Shown piece by piece: positions 49,015-60,388 of a DNA stretch of 64,000 bases. Source of the stretch: Syncephalis plumigaleata (taxonomy: Eukaryota > Zoopagomycota > Zoopagomycetes > Zoopagales > Piptocephalidaceae). Position numbers and translations under genes: made by a program. Position 1 is the first letter of the stretch. Each line of letters starts with the position of its first letter. The stretch spans positions 930,001 through 994,000 of the forward strand of contig JAIXMF010000002.1 in NCBI GenBank assembly GCA_025201365.1, written 5' to 3'. The notes beneath the pieces are model-generated. The model searched no databases, was not told the origin of the DNA, and was given only the letters and a program-made list of their open reading frames with translations.

Positions 49015-51199
49015 CACTACTACTACTACTACGCAATCAGCTTTCATTGATACTAGACGACGTACAAGTAGATATCTCGGCAATTTATTCAATCGTCTAT
49101 CGAATGCACGTCAACCGACATTGACTGAATCCTCATTAGAACAGGATTTGCTAGTGACACGACTTGTCGGTCTATTGCCGGGTGCAGCCTGGTTACAATG
49201 TCGTCGTTGTACAGCATTAATACGAGATCCAGTGGTGGTGTTTCATCCGGATGAGCAACTATCTACACGCACTAGAAAGGAAAGACGAAGACTAAGAAGG
49301 GAAGCGGCTGCCGAGCAACCGGATCCCACATTACGACATGATGGCTGGGAAATTATAGATTATTTGGAGAGAGCGGAACTATGCTACCAAGAGGAGGATG
49401 TGGGTAATGGTCAAGGATTCCAAGTGTCTCCCGGTTTATTACGACCGTATTGTCGATCATGTATAGCGGTAACACCAAATGCATCTACTTCTGCTACTGC
49501 TACTGCTACTACTAGCGCTAGTACTGCCGCCACTATGGATGATCAACCACAAGTGACCTGGCTAGGACGCGTCATTGATGTCACCTTATTACGTATTCTC
49601 GACAGTGTTAGAACTATGGCCCTGGAACTTGGTCGTGCCATTGACGACCAGGATAACGAGACGGATGAGACGACGCTTGCGGCTATCGCGGAATGTTATC
49701 GTCCACGCTTGCTGGATGATCTACAGTGTGATATATGTCGAAATCTACTCTATCACCCTATTGTGACGCCGTGTGGACACACCTTCTGCCGTAGTTGTTT
49801 GGAACGAGCTCACGATCATAGTCAGATATGTCCATCGTGTAGACAGTCATTGCCAAGTCCAGTGGTGCTATTCACTCAGGGCAAACATCATCTAGTAACG
49901 GCATTGACCAAATTGTGGTTCCCGCGTGAATTAGACGAGCGCAAAGACATGGCGCTTAAGGACGAACCATCCGGCCACTTCATTAATTACAACTTTCACG
50001 TGCATGGCGCATTGATACCAATATTCGTGTGTGCATTAGTATTTCCCGGTATGCCGTGTTATTTGCATATATTCGAGCCTCATTATCGTTTGTTAATTCG
50101 TCGTTGCTGGATGGGCTCTCGTCGATTTGGTATGGTGTGCAGTTGGCCACCCACACCAGAGGGACAGGCGCCACCCTCGGATCGTCCGCTCTATCGGGAA
50201 TACGGCACTATGCTATGGATAGAACGAGTACGCTTCCTACCCGACGGTAGACTGGTGGTGCTGACTCGAGCGGAGCGTTATTTCCGAGTAATGCGCATTG
50301 AACCACAACTAGACGGCTATAACATGGCGAGTGTCATGTGGGTCGATGACTCGGACATTCCACAACGATTTAGCTTGATTAGTCCGCAAGAGCGCGAGCA
50401 TGACGAAATCGGTCTGACCAACACCATTCCTGATAGTGAGAGTAGTCGTCGTGATAGTACTTCCGATGGTAGTGGCGATGATATGGTTGTAGATACTACT
50501 CCATCACTACCATCTCATCATAGCGAGGAAAGAAACAGCAACAACAACAGCAACGGCGATGATGACGATGACAATGACAATGCCGATGATCATGACAATA
50601 TGTCATGTAGTGATCATCATAGTAATCGAGCACACTCGACGACGAATACAGCAACGGCTAATGACTCAGTGGCTGTATCACTTGGTGCTAGTCTATTGGC
50701 TGCCGCTGCTACCGTAAGTAATCATGACCATCCTAATCCTACTACTACTACTATTACTACTGCTACTACTACTACTGCTACTGCTACTACGCATACCACT
50801 CCTTTATCTGCCACCGCTGTTGTTGTCTCCAATACTGCAAATGTGGATATAATGACACGTAATGCGGCCGCTTCCTTATATCATTCGCATCGTCTACTTG
50901 ATCCAAATCTGGTTGCACTTAGTCAACTCATCTATACGCGTATGATGTACTATCGTCAACAAGCGACACATGTGCAACGTCAACAGATTGACAACGTCTA
51001 CGGTAGTATGCCTAACAATGATGCGCAAGCACTTAGTTTCTGGGCCGCCAGTGTCGTCCCCATTGATAAACACATTCGCTACAACGCTCTAATAGTGGGC
51101 TCGGTGCGTAATCGACTTATTCTCATTTCACAATGGCTCGACGCCCTAGATAGAATGCATCAGAACTGGTGGCGTTCCAGTGCATGTACCGTTATGTGA
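48815..51199 (+). CDS. LON-domain RING-finger protein (LONRF type)
   Basis: An uninterrupted 794-aa frame. N-terminal zinc-like pairs occur near residues 128 (QCRRCTALIRDPVVVF) and 214 (YCRSC). The RING finger is at about 305-345 (LQCDICRNLLYHPIVTPCGHTFCRSCL, CPSCR). It is followed by the LON N-terminal-type domain (LIPIFVCALVFPGMPCYLHIFEPHYRLLIRRC, GTMLWIERVRFLPDGRLVVLT). These combine in LONRF/LONRF-like E3 ubiquitin ligases. Between residues 49 and 74 is a long Thr run from an ACT repeat (48,961-49,032), and other Thr/Asp/Asn repeats split the second half. The start at 48,815 (MPHRFLEHFLRRNGG) is chosen; upstream codons are in frame but have no ATG. The protein is longer than simple LONRF homologues because of the repeats. 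Confidence 0.88.
48961..49032 (+). repeat. ACT trinucleotide repeat coding poly-Thr
   Basis: A run of ACT with occasional ACC within the LONRF-type gene, giving about 24 Thr in a row. It is likely length-variable. Confidence 0.85.
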
Positions 51200-51875
51200 T
51201 AACAATGTCGATAAGTGCCACTACACTACTCCTATTCCATCATCATCATCATCATCATCATCACTATTATCGTTGCTGCTGCTGATCTACTATTTACTTT
51301 TAATATTTGTAACTTTCTTTACATATTTATTTACTCTATATTAGTGGTATTATCATGGCTAACCATCTAGCCGATTCTCTCTCTTTCTCTTTCTCTCTCT
51401 CTCTCTCCTTCACTTTATACGCTGTCTTTTCTCCTCCTCAAATCTTCTTTTGAGGAGCCATCTACTGTACTTTTACTATTGTTATTTTACTAATCGGAAA
51501 TCTCGCTTTATTTCTCCATTAAGTCGGTGGATAGTAGTCAACTATATATACACGCATATATATATATATTATTAATTAGAAATACATCGACTTATTAGAT
51601 CACCTGCTTAATACTGCTCATAACTATAGATGATGATAATATCCACTTCAACTCTAATTATTTAATAGTAGTAGGTCGTGCAATCCACATAATAAAATAT
51701 TTATCTTTAACAAATAAATGATGATACATGAACATATGCTATACTTTTGTACAAGTGTAATGAACTGATTTCCTCTTTATTCTCAATGGAAAGTTGTATA
51801 TGACTCTCCTTAGACGGATGATAAAGGAAAGCGTGAGCAATAATAGCCTGGGGCATATTTGTATAATTAAATAGA
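51200..51875. other. Convergent 3' region with a hairpin
   Basis: About 675 bp between the LONRF-type gene (+) and the pseudokinase (-). It contains (ATC)n near 51,240, TC-rich runs near 51,380-51,405 and a perfect 9-bp hairpin (ctcctcaaa at 51,434-51,442, tttgaggag at 51,449-51,457). The hairpin may lie in the LONRF 3' UTR. No gene is seen. Confidence 0.45.
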
Positions 51876-52828
51876 TTATAATTTAGCCACTGCAGATTGA
51901 ACGTGGTATGGCAACAAGAATGGTTGTACCATATCGTTGACTTGCTTCTTGACCGCTGCCAGATTAGCTCCGTTGACCGTCATTCGATAGTGGATAAGCG
52001 TGGAGATAAGCTGATTATTCAGCTTTTGTGCCAGCAAATTTTCAGCCGGTTGGGTTACCTCATTGTAAGGATAAGTTGCGCTGAAATTAATGAAGAACAA
52101 ATTGTTGCCATTCAAACAAATGCTCTTATCGATATTTCCATGATACGCCCATTTCTTCTTTGCCATAAAATTGATAACCGTTAGAATCTGGCTTGATATG
52201 TGATTGACAAATTCGAGCTTCTCTGCTGGTGTGTTGAATTTCCTCGTGTTAAAAGCATCGTACAACAGAGAATCACATTTTCTTGGTGACATGTAGCAAA
52301 TCTCCGATGGAAACTTGTACTGATTGACATTGAAAGGGAAGAAAGCATTTGACATATCGACTTTCTTGCTAATGCCCTCGTCGTAGAATTGCTAGTTTAA
52401 ATAGTGTACCCATTGTTATTATGGTAAATAAATGTCATTTGCATTATACTTACCTTGTATATCAAGTAGGCTGCACTCTTGCTGTTTTGATCGCCACAAG
52501 CAACAGTTACCGGATTGCCTCCGAATGTACCGACGGCTATCCTGGCACCGCCATTGGTACTTAGCACCTCTTTAATATTTAAACCATGAACACTCTTGAT
52601 GTTGTTACCCATGACGCTGTATGGATCATTGGCATTCTGCGTTTGTGATGATAGTGCATCAAATTATCAATAAATAATGTAATCATCTAGTTCCATGTAG
52701 ATGTTACGTACCTGTGAAGAGCCAAACCATAAGAATGACATTGCAGCACTTTGCACATCGGTTACCAGAAGTAATGTGCTAACAAGTGTAGCAGCAATCA
52801 AATTGTACTTTGAAGAAAGGAAGATCAT
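51876..52828 (-). CDS. Secreted kinase-like protein lacking catalytic motifs (pseudokinase)
   Basis: The start at 52,828 gives a signal peptide (MIFLSSKYNLIAATLVSTLL, then LVTDVQSA). The later exons show a Gly-loop-like strand (RIAVGTFGGNPVTVACGD) and a region that lines up with kinases B/C: ISSQILTVINFMAKKKWAYHGNIDKSICL against ITEILSGIIYLHNAQLVHHDIKLENVV, then LFFINFS against AIIDFDL. Thus HHD has become HGN and DFD has become NFS: the catalytic and magnesium-binding Asp residues are lost. The protein is shorter (about 260 aa) and ends soon after the C-lobe core. The introns are near 52,394-52,455 and 52,640-52,711. The alignment is by eye and distant; the signal peptide is firm. A decoy, scaffold or substrate-binding role is a guess. 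Confidence 0.62.
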
Positions 52829-54315
52829 ATTGACGATGATAATGATGTTGATGATGTTGATGATACGCGTTACGATGATTGTTCACTAGGAATCACGAGT
52901 GTAGAGTAGAGTAAGGTAAAGTGAAGAGCGTGAAATGGAATGGAATGAATGAAAAGGCGATGTTGTTACTTGATTGTCTCTAGACCAGCGAGCGATACAG
53001 ATACATACACCGCTTAATTGCAAATACCATCTTTGGTATTTATAACAAATGGAATAGCTTCTCTATTGGATAGTGCGATCGTGTGTTTTACTCGAAACAT
53101 CGTGCACACCAACCTAGAACCATTTCCAGTCATGGAAACGTGGTGTTGTTGTTCGTTATGGCACGTATAAATTAGGCACCACGGAGCATCATCCAAAACG
53201 GTAAATCTCTAACGAAATACATGTGGCATTTTCAATGAACATTGATTAATAGGACTGGGCCCATGTAAAATATATGTTGATTGTGCATGTGCGCTCGTTT
53301 TCTAGAAATCTAAAAAGGGGTACACGCTTCACTATAATCCTGGTTGCAGAAATACGAAAACCATGGTAGAACAGTTCAGTCGTCGTCATTTCTCCCTAAT
53401 CATTTATGCAAGAGAGCAATATAATCGTGTGTGCGTGTGTCACGTATATGAAAATAACCATTAGAAATAAATGAATGAATGAATGATAGTGTAATGCTAG
53501 ATGACTTGTTCATTATAGCATGTCATATCTGTCAAGTACGCATTGTTGTCTGGCTAAAAAAGAATACCCAACTGATTTGTTTTATGTCATTCTTACTACC
53601 GCATGGATTTTTTTGGGGAGAAGCGGAATATACACCTAGTGAGGATGTTACCAGTATAATTGTATGTATTAATAGCATTGACATGTGTTGTCATATTATG
53701 CGCACACAACATCACTTGTATACAATGATAACAATAATAATGCAATTACTTGTAAGATGGGTACAGCTGCTTTATGTTACGAAATACTGATAAATATGCA
53801 ATGTAAATGATGATATAAATAAACAGATGAAATTATCACTAGTATACGTATTTGTTCTATCGGGTGTTTGACTTGCCGATCCGATAACGCAGTCATTATT
53901 GATCTGTAATCGTTCATGGATAACCCAACAACTTGGCTTGTGGTGACCGGTACTCTCTTTGCCGCAAATCTAATGCCGATGTTGATAATAAAAGTTACGC
54001 GGAAATGATTATATCTCCGGAAGGCGTGGGTATGCTAGAAGTTGTTCGTAGTGCGTGCGTGCTTGTGTGTAAGAACATCTATAAAACTGCGAACATTCGA
54101 TGTTGCTGTCTAAGATATGTATTGTTCATTGCACTCACACAGTCTCACACACGCATACGCGCGTATTGTTAGTTACTCACTTTTTCATAACATCAATTCA
54201 GTTTAACTCGGTTGTCTGTACTCGCTTTGTGGCAGTGCTATTTCTGGTGTAGCCGATTTACGTTGCATCTCGTAGTTTCATCTAATAGCTTACTTGGAAT
54301 TCAATTTACAACGAA
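52829..54315. other. Intergenic region, no gene seen
   Basis: About 1.5 kb between the pseudokinase start (-) and the acyltransferase start (+). Short frames, such as 53,479-53,790 and a 30-codon hydrophobic frame at 53,916 (MDNPTTWLVVTGTLF), lack further support. It contains both promoters. Confidence 0.4.
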
Positions 54316-56169
54316 ATGCCAGCAGCTGCACATGAGTGTGATACCGTTGACAACAGTCTACGTCAACGCCATCAAACTAAATCACTAATTGGCGACAAGC
54401 AAGCAACATTTGAAGCGGATGAAAGATTGTCGACATCCATCGGTGCGGAGGGAGTATCGCCAACTTCAACTACATCAACCTCTTATCATCTGAATCCAAT
54501 CGACGACATATTTGTACGTATTACTACGCCAGAACGTAACTTTGGCGTGGCATCTCTATTCTGGGTGGAAGGCAATGTCCATACGACTACCATTCTATCA
54601 TTGATGGAGCGTCTAGTGGAACGTGAACCGAAATTTCGACAACGCTGTATTCAAGGATCGTTTTTCAAAACAGCACGCTGGGTGGACATGGAAACAACAA
54701 CAGCAATGGCAACGACAACGATCAAGGATGATGCGGGTATCATTGAATCAAGTAGCAATGAAGCGTTACCAGCTCATGCATGGAGTGTTAAGGATCAGCT
54801 TCATGTAATAGAAATGGATAGGAATAATGGTGAAACCGCGACATCCAAGGAAGCAGTCGAAGAATACGAGAAAAGATGGATCGAGGACAAGTTTAGTGAG
54901 TTTGTCAGTCGCCCTTTCGACATGCGCCTTCCTATGTGGCGTCTCTTGCTAGTACGTGGCCTATCGGGAAATCGATCCGTTATCGGTATAGTGTCTCATC
55001 ATTGTATGGCTGATGGGCAAGGATTTGCTCGGGTAATGAGCAGTATAATGAAGCCGGTAGAACCTGACACCGATACACAAACTAGCCTAAAAACCACAAT
55101 TGCAACAACAGGATCAATAGGTACAAACAAATTGCCACCAGTCTCCTTGGGCGATCAGAATGAAGATGCCACGATAGCATTACGTAATTTTGCTCTTACC
55201 GTTCATGCGCAAATCGAACTTACGTTAGGTGTATTAGTACATCTATTGCTTGTCTTGTGGTATTCACTCCTAATCCTGACTAGAGTGACATTCTTTAGTC
55301 GTCAAAGTTTCCGTACACATCATCCGCAGCCTAACAAGAAACGCATTGCGTGGACTGATGCAATGAGTATGAGCGATATTAAAACTATACGAGCTGCATA
55401 TCCCAAGGTCACGCTTAATGATGTTATGGTTGCCTGCGTGGAGCGATCGTTTGCCGCCTACATGGACAGTATCGATCGGGAGATGAATGATGAAGACGGC
55501 AGCAACAACAATAATGATGGTATAAACACGTCTAGCTTACGAAATCACCGTCGTGATAACATGCTTAATCTCAGTGTTCCAAAAGGTCTTCGCGGCATTA
55601 GCGACTCTCGTTTCGAGAACCTTGCAGGTATCGATTATTTGTTACTCCCACTTTTACCGGAATCTGCATCAACATCCACTGTAATCAAGCATGCACACGA
55701 ATGTATGAATCGCGTGAAAATGTCGCAAATTGCATCTGCCACAAGAGCAGCTACTTTTGCAGTTACCAAGTTACTTGGTCCAGGTGCTATTTCAGTACCA
55801 TTGTAAGTGATATATGCGATAAATTATGATAATAATACAATACTAATTGATCTACTTTATTATAGCTTAAACCATTACATGGACAACTCTCATGGCATTC
55901 TCACAAATGTACCTGGTTCACCGAGAGAGCTCTACTTTGCTAATGGCGCTGAAAAGCACCGTATCATCTCGTGTATCATGTACCCGCCCGCACTGTTTGA
56001 AGGATCAACCGGTATTGCTATCGCCTCGTATAATGGCGATGTTAGAATAGGCCTCATCGCGGATGACTTGTCTGAATATCCGGACCAAGCACGTGTAATG
56101 GCAGATGGCATCTATACAGCATTCCAAAAGATACTATTGGATGCTTATAATGAACTTGAGTCGTTGTAA
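54316..56169 (+). CDS. WS/DGAT-type acyltransferase
   Basis: Two exons (54,316-55,802 and 55,866-56,169; intron 63 nt) code about 596 aa. The catalytic motif HHxxxDG is seen as SHHCMADGQGF near residue 227, preceded by FDMRLPMWRLLLV. A hydrophobic helix lies at about 300-325 (LTLGVLVHLLLVLWYSLLIL), and the C-terminal domain has TLNDVMVACVERSFAAY and LNHYMDNSHGILTN, as in wax-ester synthase/diacylglycerol acyltransferase proteins. It probably makes wax esters or storage lipids at the ER or lipid droplet; substrate cannot be told. The N-terminal ~55 residues are disordered. The gene lies just upstream of kinase B', and its 3' end occurs as a relic beside kinases B and C on the left, so this copy is the likely ancestor of those pieces. 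Confidence 0.85.
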
Positions 56170-56680
56170 TAAGCAGAGCAATGTATTCGAGCATTATTTC
56201 ATTCGTATATTTATAATAATAAAATACAGTTATTGTTGTGCCAATATACAAAAGTAAATATTACGATCTGGGTTTATTTAGCATGGCAGCACTTGATGGC
56301 TGGTTAACATTCGATGATCTGTTTGTTGGAATGATAACACCAGTACCGAGGTAGTTCTCATTCAATACAGGAATTTCTTAGGGGAACACAAGGAGAAAGA
56401 AAATAGGTTTTAAAGCCAAAACATCTTCTCCGTTAATCAAGTAAATAACATCATGGTGATTACTAAATTGGAAAGCTCAATAAATTAGACACACCACTTA
56501 CATGAGGACCGTCGTGGTAAGTAAGCTTGCGGTGGCATATGGAAGACGAATGAACAGGAGAGATGGAACATTTGCCATTGCTGCAAGCTATTTAAGCATG
56601 CGCTGATAGATGCTTCGCTGCGAGTCGGTATAATTTTCGACATCATACACTTCATTTACATTTTTACAATCAATTAAATC
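56170..56680. promoter_or_regulatory. Conserved upstream block of kinase B'
   Basis: About 510 bp between the acyltransferase stop and the kinase ATG. It matches 33,516-34,022 inverted and 36,684-37,190 inverted. A TATA-like tatttaagcatgcgc lies at about 56,589-56,603. It serves as promoter for kinase B', inferred from position and conservation. Confidence 0.5.
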
Positions 56681-58072
56681 ATGCTCAAGTCCGCAGCTAC
56701 GTTTCTTGTTGCCTTGAAGGCAGTTGCTCTTATCCTAGGCGTGCCCACTATACTAGCAAGTCCGGTAGCGTCTGAAATCAAGCGAGGTATGTATTCAGTC
56801 ATTATGCTGTGATGTGCGTATATTAACATAACGATTGATTAGGTAAAATCCGATCCGATATCTTCCTGGGAGCACAGATTACAAGTATACAACGCCACTT
56901 TACTCAACACAAGGTTACACTTATCAAAACAATTGGAGGCAATGATGAGCAAGACATTGCGCTTGCATATGGAAAATATGAAGATTCAGCTGCATTTATC
57001 AAATGTCTAACTCAGCAACCATTTAGAGGATCAGCATTTGGTCGAGAGGCAGAAATAGCCAAGGAAAGGGAGGCATTCTTGGTAAGATACTTGACATTTA
57101 TTGTATGCACATACTAATCGTATTCCTTTTCACTTTTCTATCCAGATCCTTCAAGAGGCTGATGCTCGACCGGGAAGCAACAAGCTAATTGGCTATACCA
57201 ATGTTTCCCGTGCTTATACGCATTTTGAATATGGGAATAACTATTGCTTCGTATACTCGTACGATGGCAATATTGACCTATTTGAATACCTTTACATGAC
57301 ATCGCCAGATAAAACCCCATTGGTGTCGCCGGATAACATCCCACTGATACGCTCGCTCATTACTGAGATCTTGAGTGGAATTATTTACTTGCATAATGCT
57401 CAATTGGTCCACCACGATATCAAGCTGGAGAATGTAGTTGTTTCATTCCCATATCCCCATGACAAAAGCAAGCCAAAAGCCGCAATCATTGACTTTGATC
57501 TTTCAGAAAGAATAAGTTATAATGGCAAAGATATCGTTCCGACTAGCAAGTCTTCAGGAAGCTCGCATTATATAGCACCAGAAGTTTATGCCAATAAGCT
57601 AGCAGACCCTACGAAAAAAGATGTCTGGGCAGCTGGTATTGCACTTTATGGCCTGTTGAAGAAATCGTTCCTATTTCATGCTAGGAGTGAAGCTGAACTT
57701 GCTCGTAACATTATGAATACACTTAAATATGGAATTCCAGAGAAAAATTTCGTTTTTACTGAAGCACAAAAACGACAAAAGGGGATGGACTCGTTAGTCA
57801 GAGCTCTTAAAGCTATGCTAACGCCAGATCCTGCAAAACGACCATCCGCCAGCGAGTGCTTAGATATCATCAACGAAGTTAATCCATTACCTAAAATGCA
57901 ACCAACCATGTCATCAGGAACATCCTCCCAACTAGCAGCAATTACTGAAGGTATAGGATCTATTAGATTAGGATCTGGATCACGGAACAACAATCAATGG
58001 AATGTGCCACAACAATCGTCACAACGCATGAATGTACCCATCGTACCTAGTGGTACATTGGTTTCCCAATAG
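56681..58072 (+). CDS. Secreted kinase-like protein, type B (right copy, looks whole)
   Basis: Signal peptide MLKSAATFLVALKAVALILG then VPTILASP. Exons near 56,681-56,786, 56,842-57,079 and 57,146-58,072, the last being open throughout. N-lobe: AQITSIQRHFTQHKVTLIK, TIGGNDEQDIALAYGKYED, SAAFIKCL (candidate Lys), then REAEIAKEREAF. C-lobe: YLHNAQLVHHDIKLENVVVS, AAIIDFDLSERI, YIAPEVYANKLADPTKKDV, AGIALYGLLKKSFLF, PDPAKRPSASECLDII. A Ser/Gly/Asn/Gln-rich tail follows, ending SGTLVSQ. Unlike the left copy it keeps YGNNYCFVYSYDG in frame. The catalytic Asp, Lys, Asn and the DFD Asp are present; HRD Arg is His and DFG Gly is Asp. Best preserved member of the family. It may act outside the cell or in the secretory pathway. 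Confidence 0.85.
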
Positions 58073-59213
58073 GAAATCGTATTGCGCTCATGTCTATGCC
58101 TTATGCAACAACAGCTTCAGCAGTCTACGAATACACATGGTACACACATAGAATCTAGAAAAGCGCAATAAGTTGGAGGCCATTCCTTTAGACATATGCC
58201 ACAAGTTGCGCGAGTAGCGAATGACATTTACACAGATTACAAATAAAACTACGTTACCTTACACATAGTTGGTATGAATAAACCGAGCATTAGTGTACGC
58301 ATTGTACTAATTGATCACACAAGTGATCTTCATGCTATCCTTATGAGCTCACGAAGACATCACAATGAAGCATGATCATCAATGGCAATGAATTGATTGG
58401 TGACATCTTACAATCCAAAGAGTGATGGAAGCGGTCAACTATTTGTGCTGATTTTATTTATCCTATAGCATAGCGAGAACATCACATATTGACATGGCAA
58501 GCGTGCATTAGTACCATTTCAGTAAGCATGATTGCACCTGCTCGAGGTAACCAGCTGCTTCTCCTCGCAGTCTCATTCGGATACAAACATTAGAAGCGGG
58601 ATAAGGAACCTTAGTGCTCATTGTCTGTTCACTCGTTATGTCGCTTATGCTATCCATGGCACTGTCAACACGTGTGGCATATCAGCCTCACCTCATGGCG
58701 CCTATCTGATAAAGAGTACTTGACAAGTATTCACATGTGGCGTGGATGGCTTGCACGTTTAGAATACCAGTAAGATTGTCGACCACACCGTAGCGAACTG
58801 TTACATCATGGCAGATTCATTGACTTGTGGTGTTCAGCTAAACTACATTAGAGAAGACGATTGCTGGATGTGACATTATTTCGTAGATCAAATAGCATAT
58901 GTCTCCTTGATGAAGTTACATTGATAACGAGTTAATAATGAAATAGACATCAATGGAACTTTCACATTCGACACTCGTATGAATTATACCTGTACTTGTA
59001 GCAGAATCCATTTAACATCGGCTATCTATAATGATAGGCACCACATCGGTAACGGAAAATAAAAATAGAACATTAATGGTACTACTTTATGTCCTATAAC
59101 CTGGCGTGTACTTGTTATTAGTCCACCAAGCATTTAGTCAACGAATAAAAGCATCATTAGACATTCTCGCTCGTCCAGATAGAAACATTTGCTCATCTTG
59201 TCGCGATAAAATC
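58073..59213. other. Spacer between kinases B' and A', right arm
   Basis: About 1.14 kb that mirrors 31,026-32,156 on the left. No coding frame with family signal. It contains the kinase A' promoter. Confidence 0.6.
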
Positions 59214-60388
59214 ATGCTTGGCCACAAGCACATTGCTGCTACTGGCTTGAAGATATACACGATCTCATTGTGCTTATTTCATGCCTTAGCATCTCCCACT
59301 GGAGCCAGGACAAACAACAGCAAGTGTACGGCAGCACTAGTATAGCTACTGGCTAACTGGTGTACACAGATATCCAAACGTCTAACTTTCTAGGTTAAGG
59401 ACTGGATTGGCCGGAGGTATTTGAAACGCAACTCATTCGTATAACTAAGGTGTTGTACATCAACTACGACAAGGGAATAAACATCGCGCAAGGATTCTAC
59501 AAGACAACCGACGCGTTCATTAAGTGTGTCGATTACAACGCCTATGGCCATCCAAGTCGAGAGAATATACAAGCCATAGAAAGGGAAAGAGTCGCGTTCA
59601 ATGTAAGTGCAAGTGTAGAAACGAGCTCTGCAACTAACATGACGCGTGTTCATAATGCTATAGCTTCTTGAAAAGCCAAGTTGAGCTTGATAGACGACCG
59701 AGCAATTAGACGGCAGTTTGTGTCGACACCGCTGACTATCGTCCCGTATCGGAGCAACACCTGCTTCATATACTCTTATGATGGGGATACCGAACTGTCC
59801 TCCTACAAGTGGCCTGCATCACTTGGACAGAGTGTCCACACACTGATGTCTATATTTACACAATTACTGCACGGTGTTGCCTATATTAAAAATGCAGGAT
59901 TTGTGCATAACGACATCAAGCCTGAAAATGTCCTGATCTCATTTCCGTATGCCGATAATCCGCAACGACCAAAAGCGACCATCGTTGACTTTGACCTTGC
60001 CACTCCAATAAAATACAGACGGGATGGCAAAACGGTGATTCCAGGATCGTTTCTTGGCGGCACTCTCCAGTATCTTCCGCCTGAAACCCTTATGGGCATC
60101 TCGTCGGATCTGACCAAGAAGGACGTCTGGGGTGTTGGCGCAACCATCTTCCTTGCCATCACACGGAGGTACATATTCGGCAACGGTGACATTGATCATT
60201 GTAAGTCTATTGCACATCGCGTGTATCATAAAGGACTGCCGGAATCACTTTTTACATTCACGAATGATCCAGCTGATATGGAGGGCATGAATCCACTAGT
60301 CACCGCTTTGAAAGTAGCACTGGTGCCTAATTACGCATCGCGTCCAAGTGCCGAAGAATGCTTGAGCAGAATCGGACACACAGAATAA
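59214..60388 (+). CDS. Secreted kinase-like protein, type A (right copy)
   Basis: ATG at 59,214 gives MLGHKHIAATGLKIYTISL with CLFHALASPTGARTNNS, a signal peptide. An intron near 59,339-59,394 ends in a CTAAC-containing acceptor. The N-lobe exon codes EVFETQLIRITKVLYINYDK, then GFYKTTDAFIKCVDYNAYGH, IERERVAFN. The C-lobe (59,681-60,388) has FVHNDIKPENVLIS, VDFDLATPI, YLPPETLMG, SRPSAEECLS. The C-lobe protein differs from the left copy at about five residues. A base seems to be missing in an AAAA run before LSLIDDRAIRR (near 59,670), and another frame step near 59,411 is shared with the left copy. The catalytic Asp, Lys and Asn are kept. Confidence 0.75.

Noticed and set aside
48820-49124. Poly-Val, poly-Ser and poly-Leu frames near the ACT repeat
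   Set aside because: They are other readings of the same trinucleotide repeat within the LONRF-type gene.
53479-54172. Two short plus-strand frames (53,479-53,790 and 53,933-54,172) and a 30-codon hydrophobic frame at 53,916
   Set aside because: No homology, no conserved motif and ordinary AT-rich composition; chance open frames are expected at this length.
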